A DNA stretch of 64,000 nucleotides from Agarophyton chilense (GCA_030374765.1 JARGXX010000073.1:62001-126000), one strand, 5' to 3'; numbered from the stretch's first letter, positions 30,740 to 42,567 are shown. The notes: generated by a model from the sequence alone, not told the origin. Numbers and translations are program-made.

Positions 30740-33449
30740 AGTGCGGAGGGTGTCGGAGTAGACTGCAAAGATTTGGAGGGGAGCGGTGGACAACGGAGGG
30801 AGAGAACAGAGATCGGTGTATGCACGATGTGAGACAGAAGGTGGGTCAGACGTATGGCCGAGCGTGCTTCGAATGGACGTGTGCGCGGTGAGTGTCAGGG
30901 GAGCAGAAGTTTTTAAACAAGTTGAACGCTGCGCTAGCGGCGTGTTCGGAAGGGACAGGGGTAGGATGAAGTAGAGGATAGGGCAAGGAGGATGATTTGT
31001 AGCGAATGACCAAGTGTCGGGCCGATGTCGTACGCGGGTGGTCAAAACGACGGTGCATGGCCCCGCGGCCGAGCGTTTAAGAACTAACGCGACGGTGGTT
31101 GTGATTTGCAGCGCGTGCTATAAGCGTGGAAAATATTACGCGCCATCGGGACAATGACGAGTTGGAAAACACGTGAGAAAGCTGTGAGAGTGAGGGATGC
31201 GAAGGGTGCGGGGGCGCTTGCGATGTGACGGTTTGGTTCATTGATGGCTTGGGGATAGCGCGCGCCAGCAGAGACAGGTGGCGCGGCGGCGCAGCGTGTG
31301 GAGCGACACGCTATTCTAAGCTGTGGTTATGTGCTTGTAAGGAGTGTAGCGCCGCTCGCTGCTCGGTGAGTGGAGCTCAGTGTCAGTGCTCGTGTGTGTG
31401 GCATGCGCGGGTGCACAGTGAGCGAAGCATGCACAAGTGCGGCGTTTCGAGCTGCAAGCGCATGCGGAGGAGGATAAGTCGTGTTGGACGAAGACGAATC
31501 ACACGATACTTTGCTTCTGGCGTAGACGGAGGGCGCAGAAGAGACGGTTGAAAGCTTAGTGGCGATCGTTAACGGCTCATGCGCTTCTGATTCGGCTTGA
31601 ACAAAGGCGGTGTGTATGTAAGAAGCAACCTGAGGCTTTGACAACCACGTGTGCTTGCGATTGTGCGGTGCAGTGGCTCAGTTCGCTCCGACGCTTGCGC
31701 GTCGCTTGTTTTTGTATGCGACGTCGTTCTGGCTTAAGCCATTTTGGTATCGCGTGTCATTTGCCATTGTGGCGCATTCGGCACGTCTGTTGCACCTGCC
31801 TGGTCGATGCTCTGCGCCATGGCCGCCAACACACTGCATTTGTGCAGGCGCCGCAAAAATCAATCAAGAATCATTTTGCGAATATTCTCAACCCCTTGCC
31901 AATGTGCGCAGCGCATGAATCCACTGTTTTCGTTCGCTGTCATGTTTTGGGCTGTTTGCACTTGTGTCGCCGCGAACCGCTCACTTATTTCTACCTTGGT
32001 AGCTGTACACAAGAGTGGGGCACACTGTGAGCTGTGAATTTCTGATTGCACCCCAGAAAAAGTACGCAGTTGACACGTAAGGAAACATGCATTGCTCATG
32101 ATGGAGGTACTTGACAAAATATGCACTCTATGACATCCAAGTGACCGCAACAATAAGGTCACATAGCAAGCGTCGATGGAGACAACCCATGGCTGAATTC
32201 TGGACTACTTTTCCAAACAAGGAGTTTATGAAGTTACAACCTTGTTGTTGGATGGAATGGCAAATCAAAAATGTCTGACCTTGTGAAGCGCAGCTTGTGG
32301 CAAGATACCGTTGGTGCTTGAAGAACAGCTTAAAATGCTAAGCACAAGATAAAATATGATGACCTGTCAAGCCTCATTGTGTATATCAGCAATGTCGATG
32401 AACAACACGCTTAACGCCTAGCCGTTCATCCCCGCCGCGCCGCCAATATTTTTGCAACCCAAACGCTTGGTGACCCGTCGCCAGTGCCACTCAAAGTGGG
32501 CGCTGTCGCCGCAGTTGTATTAAGTGGCGGGATACGCAGACCGCTCCCGATACTCGCGACCATTCATAAGTTTGCGCCATCTGCCCGACGAGAACTTGTC
32601 AGATAACCTTTCTATCACGCACCCTTTCCAAAGGCCACAGCGTGCGAACCCGTTTGTCTACTTTTAGAGCAGAAACCCGTTGTAATCAAAGATCTGGGTG
32701 GAACGTATCATATCGGCAAATAAAAAAGGTGGAATACATGACAAAGATGAGTCTCTTCGGCAACTATCAAGAAACGAATTGCCGTCCAGGGCAACCTGTA
32801 CATGCATTGTGGGCTTAAGAAAATATCTCAGTACAGTGGTCTATTAAACCTCCCACCGGCTTATTTTCCGAAATGGTTATATTTGAGAAAGCATCAGAAC
32901 CACACATTATGAATGCACCACATCAATCCATTCTTCGAACAAAGAAAAAATCCGGCTCTCTTCTGTCGCTTTCTCACAGAAACTGTCGTCAAACATGGAT
33001 GCTGAAAATAGAGAGAATGGGGCGAGATCGTCTCTTCGATCTCAGTAACAAGACTTCTGAAGAAGTTTCTCGTACACTCAGCGCAGTTTTGAAACCTGAA
33101 AATTGTTTCTATCGATGACAGCATCTTTAGCGGACAGGCTATTCGAAGATTTTTTAAAATAGAGACGAAACTCATCTCTACCAGAGAAATCTATTCGTAA
33201 CCGATAGTATTTGGGTCCAAATAGTGAGCGTTGCGGTTCTAATGAACCCAGTAATAGGCCTACTTTGGCTCCTAACCTATTCAATAGAATTGCCAGACAC
33301 TATTCCATTGACCAGAAATTGGTGCCAACGCCGACACCATCCCCCCACGCTATACACAATAATTCTAAGCTCATATATGCCCACAAACCATTGGATCCCC
33401 ATTTCCTTATCTATCTTTCAGTGTTGCAACTTTTCCTGACAATACTACG
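30740..33449. other. Long region without recognisable genes
   Basis: Includes the transporter promoter near 30740-31100. From 31100 to 32050 the sequence is G/T-rich with incidental Cys/Arg-rich frames on both strands; from 32050 to 33449 it is stop-rich. I could not identify protein motifs, an RNA gene or element ends. Confidence 0.5.
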
Positions 33450-33720
33450 ATGGGACGCGGTAAGAGCTATGACATTGCAGAGAACAAAGCCTTTGCAAAG
33501 CATATATTTGTGCTTTGGGAAATCCCATCACGGATGCTAACAACCGTCGAGAACATTTTGCGTTGCCACTGACCATAGCTTCGATGATAAGAGTCCAACG
33601 CCATACAGAGTTCTGGAGATGGAATAGGGCAATCGCACCGTCGAAAGTTACAAGGCTCATTTTGAGTTTGTGTGAACCGACTTGCAAAAACTTTCGGTTG
33701 CCTTACAAAAGATGAAGAAA
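33450..33720 (+). pseudogene. Relic of a Myb/SANT-like DNA-binding protein (transposon-associated)
   Basis: From the ATG at 33450 the frame reads M-G-R-G-K-S-Y-D-I-A-E-N-K-A-F-A-K, which resembles the start of SANT/Myb-like proteins common in Harbinger-type transposons (M-G-R-G-x-x-[FY]-x-x-x-E-D-x-A-L). Stops and frameshifts follow within 40 codons; a later piece in another frame (R-T-V-E-S-Y-K-A-H-F-E-F-V) fits the third helix region. Short and degraded, so held weakly. Confidence 0.35.
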
Positions 33721-33785
33721 AATCAATCCGAAGAAAACCAATAAAAAAATTCTTTTACATGATAGGAGCATCTGGCATAGTAAAG

Positions 33786-33790
33786 CCAAC
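33786..33790. repeat. Target-site duplication (CCAAC), left copy
   Basis: CCAAC adjoins the left LTR of Copia element 2 and recurs at 38426-38430 on the other side. Confidence 0.82.
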
Positions 33791-33880
33791 TGTGAGAGGA
33801 AGACTTTGCCTCCTTCTTTACTTGTCGCTATCGTCGTCGCTTGTGCGCTTAAGTGCGTCCTTGCACTGTAATGTTTGACT
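33791..33880 (-). repeat. 3' LTR of Copia element 2
   Basis: 90 bp; read on the minus strand it starts AGTCAAACATTACAG and ends CTCTCACA. Confidence 0.9.
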
Positions 33881-33910
33881 TTTCAGAAATGCGGCGCAGC
33901 AAGGTGTTCA

Positions 33911-33931
33911 TGATGGTGTTTGACAGTCCCC
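33911..33931 (-). other. GGGGAC tract and second copy of the LTR start, 45 bp before the 3' LTR
   Basis: On the minus strand GGGGAC (33931-33926) is followed by TGTCAAACACCATCA at 33925-33911; the 3' LTR starts at 33880, 45 bp further. Sequence and spacing match Copia element 1. Confidence 0.7.
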
Positions 33932-33955
33932 GGTTGCTGCGTCGCATTTTGTTGC

Positions 33956-36900
33956 TTAATTAGGGAGGATGTTTAGTTGTCTGCGAAGTTCTTGGAATCT
34001 GGCCTTATGAAGAGGCTTCGTGAAGAGGTCGGCGAGCATTTGGGCTGTGGGTGTGCGGTGCAGCGTGATATGTTTCTCAGCAAGGTTGTGTTGTACGTAG
34101 TGATGTCGAAGGTCAAGGTATTTCGTACGTTTTGTGGGAGCCTGGTTCTCTGCGATGAGTATCGCTGAGTTGTTGTCGATGTAATGAGGGGTTGGATGGT
34201 CAGACTTGAAAGGGGTTGCTTCCATAAGGTTTCGAAGCCATTTCGTATGGCGTGTCGCGTTTGTCGCTGCTATGTATTCCGATTCCGTTGTGGAGAGCGC
34301 TACTATATTTTGTTTTCTTGACAGCCAAGATATCGGTGTGTCATTGAAGAGGTGGACATTGCCTGTGATCGACTTTCGATTTTTGGAATTGGCGAAGTCG
34401 GCATCGCTGAAGACCGTGAGAAGCTTCTGAGGATTTGGGGTTATCCGTTTGTAGAGTAGACCATGGGCGCGTGTGCCTTTCAAATAGCGGAGAAGGGATT
34501 TGAGGGCTTGTTGGTGGTGAGTTTGCGGGTGTGTCATGTGTTGGGCAAGCCTGTTCGTTGCGTACATGAGATCCGGGCGTGTGCTGTCGGTAATGTAACG
34601 AATCTCTCCAAGTATCTGGCGGTACATTGTTGCTTCTGCGTGAGTGAGGGGTGCGGTGGGGGGTTGTTGATCTAAATGCGCAAAGGAGTTGTACGGCGTT
34701 TGCGAAGGGTTGCAGTCTTGCATGTTTGTTTGCTGAAGAAGAGCGTCTATGCTGTCGGGTTGTGCCACATGGATGTTGCCGTTGTTGGTGCGAGTTATGG
34801 TCCAGTTTAAGAACCTGGTGGGAGGGCCGAGCCTTTTGAGCTTATAATTTCGAAAAAGTTGTTGGTATAAGTCGTCTATGTGTTGTTGGGTTGTGCCAAG
34901 AACTAGAAAGTCGTCAATAGTGGTGCTAACGACTGTATGCCCCGTGGATGTCTTCTTTGTGTACAGGCAGGGATCATGCTCTGATGCAGTGTAGCCGAGT
35001 TTTATGAGGAACTGTTTGAGGCCATGGTTGTAGTAATACGCTGCTGGTGGAGAGCCGTATAGGTTTCCTATTAATCGTCCGTACTTCCCTTCGTGTCGGT
35101 ACGTGCCGTTGAATTTGGGCATTTGTCGGACATAAACTGGACGTTCGTAATGGTAGGACTCGTGAAGATATGCTGATTGAATGTCAAAGTGTTCTAGAGG
35201 GTAACCATATGCTGCGTGTGCTGCTATAATCATGCGTTGTGTTGTGCGATCTGCAGTGTAGGTTGTTATGTTTTTGGAGTCGAAGTGTAACCCCGGTTTC
35301 ATTAGATCTCCTCGAATATTGCAGCGTGCTTTGCGCTGTAAGATGTGACCTTCCGCGGATCGTTTATATCGATATAGCATCATTAGGGGAATGATGGATT
35401 CCTTGGGCGGAACAAAACTGGCTGGTAGCCATTTTATGCTGGCGTACTGATCTATGTTTTGAAGTTCGTCATCGTGCGCTTTTTGCCACTTTTGTGCATC
35501 GGGGTACTGCCTGGCTTGTGGGAGCGTGGCCAGGGGTGGTGTGTCCAGCGTAATTTTGTGGGGTGGACGTCTGGACCGATTAGCGCTCACTTTGAAGGCG
35601 GTCGTGGTCGTGCTGGCGGGGTCCGTTTGTAGATGATAGGGGTGGAAATCACTGGCTCGGAGGGACTGATATTGGTTGTTGCGAAGGTTGAGCACTACTA
35701 TGTGTTCAAGTGTGGTTGGATACATATATCGTGCTGGGGCAGCGCGAGCATCGAGCTTTTTCTTCGGTGAGTATATTGGAATGGTGCCTAATTGTCCGAA
35801 AGTGAAAATGTGTTGCAGCTGCGGTTTGATGCCGTACCACATGTAGTATGGTGATTTGCTTATGCCTGTGTGGTGAATCAAGTTGTATTTGAACAGTGCG
35901 TCCCTCGCGGCGTCTTCCCAGTACTCTTGGCCGAGCTTTGCCGTGTGAAGGAGGGCACGTACTGAAATCATGATCGTTCGATTGAAGCGTTCTGCTATGG
36001 AATTTTCCTGTGGTTGATGTGGGGTCCTAAGGTGGTGTTGGACTTTGTATTTGGCGTATATGTTTTGCATCTTGTGGGATGTGTATTCTTTTGCATTGTC
36101 AGTTCGAAAATCATGTAGTGGATGATTCATACGATGGCGGATGTGGTGCAGACTTTCATCTATGTGTTTCGGGATGTCTTTGCGGTCTTTGATGAAATGC
36201 CCTATTGCAAAGCGGCTTGCTGCGCAGATTAGGAGAAGGAGGTGGTTGTTGCCATGAGTGGACGTGGGGGATATTGGTCCACAAGTATCAGAGCTTATAT
36301 ATATTCCTGTTTTGTGTTGGTGCGTTTTGCGTTTGTGCGCTGTTGGGTGGAGTTTGGCGTGCTGACATGCGCTGCAGCTAATGATGGCGTTGTGTAGTAA
36401 CTTTTGCGGCATGTTCGGAATGAGGCCTAGACCCGCGGTTGTGGCGATTTTGTGGGGGTGAGCGTGATTTAGGCGTATGTGCCAGTTGTATAGGAGATTC
36501 TGTGGGCTTGTGCGAAGCGAGGCTCTGTGGGGATTTGATAATTTGGAGAGGAGACGTGTACTCTGTTGTTTCGGAAGGTCCACCGTGACTGGTGAGGATG
36601 TAGCACGTGATTTTGGTGTTGTTCGACTGGTTGGTCGTGATGTTAAGGTGGTGGGGTGTGACGGTAAACATGGTATGTTGCGATCAGGTTTTGATTTTTT
36701 GTGTGGTTTATGACCTAGCGTGCGGGAGTTGTATGCTGTGCCGAGCTTTCCCTTAAATTGGTATTGATTGTTCCGCCATGGAGCTTGAGCTACTATATTC
36801 GGGGGGTATCGATGTGTGTCGATTATGTACCCGGCATGAGGAGTGAACGTAACTAGTCCGTATGTGTTGGCTAAGTCGTTGACGGACAAGAGGTTATGCT

Positions 36901-38095
36901 TGATGTGTCGATTGGCTACCGCATAAACGGATATGGTGCGGTTACTGTCGTTTGGTTGGATTTTGATCTTCCCATGATGTGTGCATGGCGTCTTAGAGTT
37001 CGTGGCGGTTTTGGTTAGTACAGTGTGCGAGAGGGGTTGCTTGGAGGGAGTGTGAGTGCTGATATGCGTCGGGTGAGCTCCACTGTCTAGCAAAAACGTA
37101 CTGTGAGGATTGTTGTCGATATCGGAGGAGTTGTCGACGGGGGTGGATGACGATGGAAGTGGTGTTGGAGCTGGATTGAATTGTGGATGCTGGTAGGATG
37201 ATGGCGCAGGGTATAAGGGATAGCTTCCCTGAAGGTCTGTGTAATGGGCCTGTGGCTTCATGCGATATTTGGGGCGTCGACGGTCGTTGCATTCTTCGTC
37301 GGTGTGAATTGATTGTATGCCTAGTGAAGTATGGAATCGGCATGGTGTGAGGCCAGGCGGGAGACGTCGTGGGGTGTATGCGGGACGTCGATAAGGTCGA
37401 AAGGGGCGGCGATAACTCCCCCCGCCACGATAGTCCCCGGTGAAGCGGTACGGAGAATAGTCACCCGTGAAGGATGTGGAAGACGATGCTTGCGGTGTGG
37501 GTCCATGAATCGGTTGGTAAAGCGTTTGCAGTTCTTTGAATGTGTGGAGGAATTGTTTCACTGTTTTTGGTTTCTGAATGAGAATGGGGCCGAGGATGGA
37601 GTTCAGTGTGCCGTTCTTGCGCAAACCGTGGATGACGAATTCGACGGTGGTTTCTTCCTCTTTAATGTTAGGGTACCTGGCGGCGATCATTTTTTGGCGA
37701 ATAGCTATGTGTGCCTTGACATAATCTTCTATGGTGGTGTCGTTTGTGAATGTGAGATTTTCCGCCTCGATCTTCAGAAAGCGGTGGTCGTCCTTTGTTG
37801 ACTGATCAATGTGTTGTTTGATGGATCTGATGAGGTCATGCGGTGTAGGTCGATCATCTGGTACCAAAAGAAGTCCTAGAACATGAGCTGGGACACTACT
37901 GAGTACTGCCGATAGCAGTTTTGACTTTTTCGTTGTGTATGCGTCAAGGTCAGCGGGATCAGTTGGTTCTGGAGGGTTTCCTGTAATGTGCGGTGTGGCT
38001 TTGATCGTGATGGCGTATGTTTCTTATGCCAATGACCAAGGTGCGTAGTTCGAGGGGTCAAGCTCTGGGAGTTTGGGTGGGCGATCTGTGTCCAT
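33956..38095 (-). pseudogene. Copia element 2 Gag-Pol polyprotein, single early stop codon
   Basis: The frame opens at the ATG at 38095 (N-terminus with D-P-S-N-Y-A-P-W) and runs 1,380 codons to the TAA at 33956. The only interruption is a TAA at codon 24 (38026-38024), where the sister element has a Met codon; downstream the frame is open for over 1,300 codons. Domains: UBN2-type Gag, C-x(2)-H-x(8)-H-x(4)-C finger, protease L-L-D-S-G-A-H, pre-integrase W-H-I-R-L-N-H-A-H and C-S-A-C-Q-H-A-K, integrase D (S-S-D-T-C-G), D (R-T-D-N-A-K-E) and E (P-Q-E-N-S-I-A-E-R), RT with Y-G-S-P-P and T-I-D-D-F, RNase H with S-D-A-D-F-A-N and L-A-D-L-F-T-K-P-L. All catalytic residues I looked for are present. 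Confidence 0.93.
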
Positions 38096-38323
38096 GTTGT
38101 GGTATGAATGTGGTTGTTGCGTGTTATCTTGTGGGACGTAAGTGTCGTTTTGTTCGGTGAGGGTATTGTGGTATAGTTCGGTGGTTATTTCAGTAATGTC
38201 CTTGTTGTGTTGCCGTCATGCTCGACGGAGGGTGCGTTGGTCGTTCGAATTCGTGGTGCTGGCGGAGGTATGGAGAGGGGGTTGGGATTGACTACGATTA
38301 TGTGTGCGGCAGTGGCAGCGAAT

Positions 38324-38335
38324 GGGCCCGTAACC
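38324..38335 (-). other. Primer-binding site of Copia element 2 (half initiator-tRNA type)
   Basis: GGTTACGGGCCC follows the 5' LTR on the minus strand. It differs from element 1 and from the initiator tRNA complement at one position of the first nine. Confidence 0.7.
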
Positions 38336-38425
38336 TGTGAGAGGAAGACTCTGCCTCCTTCTTTACTTGTCGCTATCGTCGTCGCTTGTGCGCTTAAGTG
38401 CGTCCTTGCACTGTAAGGTTTGAGA
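38336..38425 (-). repeat. 5' LTR of Copia element 2
   Basis: 90 bp, read on the minus strand from TCTCAAACCTTACAG to CTCTCACA. A further copy exists at 42568-42657 through the tandem duplication. Confidence 0.9.
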
Positions 38426-38430
38426 CCAAC
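38426..38430. repeat. Target-site duplication (CCAAC), right copy
   Basis: Matches 33786-33790. Confidence 0.82.
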
Positions 38431-40802
38431 CACAACAGACTACAACTACAAGAATATTAATAAAAACCTTTGCAATATGTATCATGCCTAGATTTTTTTA
38501 ATGTATCCTTCTAAATGGAAAGAAAAAAATAATGCGGTTGGCGTCGCAGCAGTGGTTAGCATGTAAACAAAATGACGGGCTACAAAAGTCATCTGAAAAA
38601 AGTGTACTCGTTTTACCCTGCTCCGCAAAGCTTGACCTTTTCATCTTATTATCCGAATACCCATTCGTAAATAGTTATTGGCCCAGCGCTCGGCTCTTCT
38701 GCTTAAACCTTCCAGACGTTATAAGTTCTCATAGAACCTCAAAATGTCCCCTGAACTGACGGAAAGGGCGATCTAAAATACTACGCTAAGTTATTTATTC
38801 TATGAACTTCGTGAAATGACAGACTAAATGATGTGAATTCCAACAAGAGTTCTACAGCTTTGTTGGGAATCATTTTGAAAACCCAGTAATACGAGAGAGC
38901 AATAGATTTTTCTTAAGCCATTCCTGAATCTGATATCCAGTCAAACACTGAAAAAAAGCCATAGTTAGAGCTATCTACAGAACTAACGCCTTTTCTGTGT
39001 TGAGTAAGGTTTACGAAAACGTTATCGGGCTGCTTTCGATTAGAAGAGCCTCCAATGAAACTATCAAAAATTTTCGAACTGCGGTTTTAAATACAAGCAT
39101 CCATGTTCAATTATCAGTTTTGGTCGGCTTTATTTTCAAAATCATTTACCGATTTTCTGCTGTTGGCAAACTGAGGTGTCGAGAATGGGCGCTTCCTGAA
39201 AACATTAAACCACAATATGTGCACATACAAATACAATCAAAATCTGTGCCGTCTTGATCAATGTGTACGAATATCGCACTTCTCTGCTCAATCCCGTTGC
39301 ACGGATTAGGTTACATTTGTGCCTACGCAACCTGACCATTTCGGACAGCTACCTCAAAAATCCACCCCGCAAACGCTGGACCCTAAAACTCCCGCTCCAA
39401 CCCATCCCGCCGCACGGCCACACGGCCGCACGGCCGTACGGCCGCACCCAACCTTCCTCTTCGACCAGACCGTCAAGCCGAGTTCCCCGTCTTTTACGTT
39501 TCGCCGCACCGCCGCAAATTCGCTTCTTCGTTTATTTGAATTTACGCACCACCCCGCCTCCTTTTAAGCAACCCAGCGCCCCTTGTTTCACAGATTCTCT
39601 TCACCTCCGCACCTCTGCATCTTCACACCTCTGCAAATCCGCACCTCCGCACCAACGCACCACCACATCACTTCATCAAGGCACCACAGTACCGCACACC
39701 TCCGCATCACTTTTTTTTCTTTTTGACGCACCGGCGCACTTTCACTTTTTCTCTCCCTCGCATCGCCATACAGTCACTTTTTGACAGTGCTCCGACACAC
39801 CCTGTTCGTATTTTACTCCTCACTGCCGCGCCACCGCATCTTTTTTATCCCTTTCGGTGCACCAGGGCACTTTTCTTTTTCCCTTCCGCCGCCATCGTCA
39901 CGACGCCATTTTTCGCCTCTAGTGCATCTCAGCACTGCAATGTTCTCTTCCGACAACCCACCTTACCTCTCTTTTCTGTTCTTTTTCACCGCTGCACCCT
40001 TAGTTTTCAATTGCAATGCACCGTCAAACACCCCTCGTATTCGTTGCTCTGTACTGCCACATATTTTTACTGACGAACAGCTGCGCCGACACGGAGCGCC
40101 TTTAACCTTCCACAGCAAAAGCCTTTTTTCTTTCCTCCACAACGTCACATCACCACCCCCCTTTCTCACTTCTGCCGCACTCCCCCTTCTCTTTTCCGCC
40201 ACAGACTGTTCTTATTTCTGCCGCACCTCCCTTTCCGCATCCCACTGCACTGCCGCACATCTCCTTTTGAGTTCTGTCGCACCACCACGCACACCCACTT
40301 CACTTAATTCCTCACACTGCAGGCGCCTGAAGTGACTCGCTCTAACTGTCCATCTCCCCAACAACTACTTCCCGACACCGAACCCCACAAACCCCGCTAT
40401 CTCCCTACCTCGCCCTCAACTGCAAAAACGCACACCCTCACCTTCTTAGCGCAGAAAATTCCCCGACTTCGCCAACAGAACGTCACATGGTACGGTTCCA
40501 CCACCCACCATGACCTCCAGCAAATATTGTACGACCGCCTTACCTCACCACCACTCCCGCTCTAACCAGATCCAAACCGCCACCGTCCACAAGCACCTTC
40601 CACAACCGAAATGCACATACCACAACCCACAATAGCACCTGCAGCTCATCATGACAGTCAAACCAAGCCCAGCACCTCGTCCAGTGCAAATCGACCCCCC
40701 CCCCCCCCACCACAACCACCGTACCAGTTTGGGGGCGCTGCTGTTTCGCCATAGTAACCAGTTTGGAAAACGCAGCTTGCAGTAAATCAACTCCCGGGAC
40801 TT
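38431..40802. other. A+T-rich flank followed by a pyrimidine-rich block (unit A)
   Basis: 38431-39300 is A+T-rich without genes. About 39340-40740 is strongly C+T-rich on the plus strand, full of CGCACC, CCGCAC and TGCCGCAC words, includes a palindromic cluster of CGGCCGCACGGCC-type repeats at 39405-39450 and a run of 14 C at 40695-40708. Open frames here (176, 184 codons) are Pro/Ser/Thr/Arg-rich by composition and are not taken as genes. It is copied in unit B at 42663-45034. Confidence 0.6.
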
Positions 40803-41792
40803 TTGGAGGTTCTGCGAGGACAAAAGTGCGTCACAGCGCACGAAAGCAGCGAAAACAGAACCGTGGAACATAAGAGTAGTATTGGTCAGGGTCGGGGTGG
40901 CGGTGGCGAGCATAATAATGGGGAGAGCAGAGCATCTCCGCAAGGTATCAGTAACAGTCGAGGTCTGCATGGGGGTGGTGGAAGATCCAAAGTCGGTGGT
41001 AGAGCAAGAAGGAACACAAAAGCTGTCGGAGGTCGTAAAGCAACATTTACAGATGCTGAGGTGGAGTGCCTCCTTGGGGCAAAAGAGAAGAAACTTTTGG
41101 CTTGACACGAAGAATGGGAGCCAATAGCGCAGCTACACAGCACCAGCTTTCCGGAAGAGAAGAGAAAACCGGACTCGCTGTGAAGGAAAATTGCCTTACT
41201 GTACCCCAGTCGAACGCCAATAGGGGACACCTAGAATCCCCCCAAGCGTTTTGCGCGCAAAGCGCATTAGAGAGTTTATAACGGAGCGCTTAGACTTGGT
41301 GGAAGGTGATGATGGTGATTTCGGGGCAATGTTTTTACGGAGGATAGGGAAGACGATTGTGGCGGAGAAGGGGAACAGAAAAATGACGGAGGAAGGAACG
41401 ATACTGTAAATAATAGTTCAGGGTCAGGTTTGGTTGTATCACCTGGTGTACTCCTTTTCAGGAAGAGTCTGAAAAGGAGTCAGTCTGACGATGGGACAGG
41501 AGACTTGATGGAGATTTTTAAGACCTGTATTTTGCAGGAGAAAGACCGTCGGGAGAAAGACAGGTAACGAATGAAAACGGAAATAATAGAACAAAGAGAA
41601 CGCAGAGAGTAGGAAAGAAAGATAAGGGAGGAGATGAGAGCCAACGAGAGGGAGTTCAGAAAACAACAAATGGAGGAGGAAAAGTTGCGCGGGGCGGACG
41701 AACGTGCTAGTAGAGAAAGCTTTATGCAGCTAATGATGCTGTTGGTGGCCAAAGGTACAGGAACAAATGGGATTCCTCGCAGTCCAAAGTAA
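40803..41792 (+). pseudogene. PIF/Harbinger-like Myb-domain ORF, decayed (unit A)
   Basis: Frame contains F-T-D-A-E-V-E-C-L-L, then E-E-W-E-P-I-A, S-L-x-R-K-I-A-L-L-Y and R-T-P-I-G-D-T, matching the oomycete-type Myb-like proteins that accompany Harbinger-like transposases (S-L-R-R-K-F-x-x-L-Y, P-T-G-x-P). Stops interrupt at 41103 (TGA), 41191 (TGA), 41233 (TAG) and further on. The last part (41590-41792) is a Glu/Arg-rich coiled coil ending in M-L-L-V-A-K. The gene faces the transposase, giving a convergent two-ORF layout. Confidence 0.65.
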
Positions 41793-41960
41793 TCCAAAGC
41801 TTCCGAAAGGAGGTATAGTTTTCACTTCAATTATTACAGCTTGCACTCCACAGTCAGGAGAAAGTCATCTGCCTCCACACTCAAATATTGAATGTATGTT
41901 GAAAGAATCTGATTGATTCTAACCATCCTCTATCTGTAATTGAAACAGTAAAAGACCAAG

Positions 41961-42336
41961 TTAATGATTTAATCTTCGTTCCCCTCTTTCTTCATAAATC
42001 AGCCTGTTCTTTAGTCTATGAAATGATCCTTGAAAGGCTATCATTCCCCACTCCGATGCCTGGCGAGCAGAAGTTGCTTCTCTGGCTTTTATTATTTCAT
42101 CATAAACATTGGTCAATGGAACGTCCTGAGCAAACTTCATAGGGAATGGATAATGTGCTCTTGAAAAGGCAGAATCGACAACACAGGTTCCTCCAGTCCT
42201 TGTATGTACCTCCTCCAGCTTTTTATAAACATATCCCCATTCAGATATAGTAGAATCGTGCATTGATCCAGGGGCATTTATAGCGCACGCTATAACAACT
42301 CCACTAGGAGCAAAGACAAAAATATTTCCTACGTAG
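41961..42336 (-). pseudogene. Harbinger-like DDE transposase, C-terminal fragment (unit A)
   Basis: Only the C-terminal 125 codons are present because the tandem duplication break at 42336 cuts the gene. Seen are F-V-F-A-P-S-G-V-V, N-A-P-G-S-M-H-D-S, C-V-V-D-S-A-F and A-S-E-W-G-M. The full-length version is in unit B. Confidence 0.85.
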
Positions 42337-42567
42337 TGAATGTGGTTGTTGCGTGTTATCTTGTGGGACGTAAGTGTCGTTTTGTTCGGTGAGGGTATTG
42401 TGGTATAGTTCGGTGGTTATTTCAGTAATGTCCTTGTTGTGTTGCCGTCATGCTCGACGGAGGGTGCGTTGGTCGTTCGAATTCGTGGTGCTGGCGGAGG
42501 TATGGAGAGGGGGTTGGGATTGACTACGATTATGTGTGCGGCAGTGGCAGCGAATGGGCCCGTAACC

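Larger units (their letters stand above)
33791..38425 (-). mobile_element. Ty1/Copia LTR retrotransposon 2 (4.6 kb, nearly intact)
   Basis: 90-bp LTRs at both ends (33791-33880 and 38336-38425, four differences), 5-bp target-site duplication CCAAC, and one long minus-strand polyprotein. Related to element 1 along the full coding region, with LTRs sharing the TCAAAC start and CTCACA end. The 5' LTR and leader are also part of the 4,232-bp tandem duplication that starts at 38105. Confidence 0.95.
38105..42336. repeat. 4,232-bp tandem duplication, unit A
   Basis: Every position p here corresponds to p+4232 in unit B. The left break falls 10 bp upstream of the Copia element 2 start codon, and the right break inside a transposase gene. 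The only difference I found is G at 41487 versus T at 45719; even the 14-C homopolymer is conserved in length. Confidence 0.95.

Noticed and set aside
31225-32037. Several Cys/Arg/His-rich frames on both strands
   Set aside because: They overlap in all frames, vary in composition with local G+T bias and show no spaced Cys/His motif of a real zinc finger.
39405-39450. Short CGGCCGCAC-type repeats considered as a CRISPR-like array
   Set aside because: Units are under 15 bp, contiguous and palindromic, with no spacers, and this is a eukaryotic transposon.
39254-40335. Two long plus-strand frames (176 and 184 codons) in the pyrimidine-rich block, repeated in unit B
   Set aside because: Composition is only Pro/Ser/Thr/Phe/Arg from a biased CT-rich sequence, frames overlap each other, and no domain is visible.
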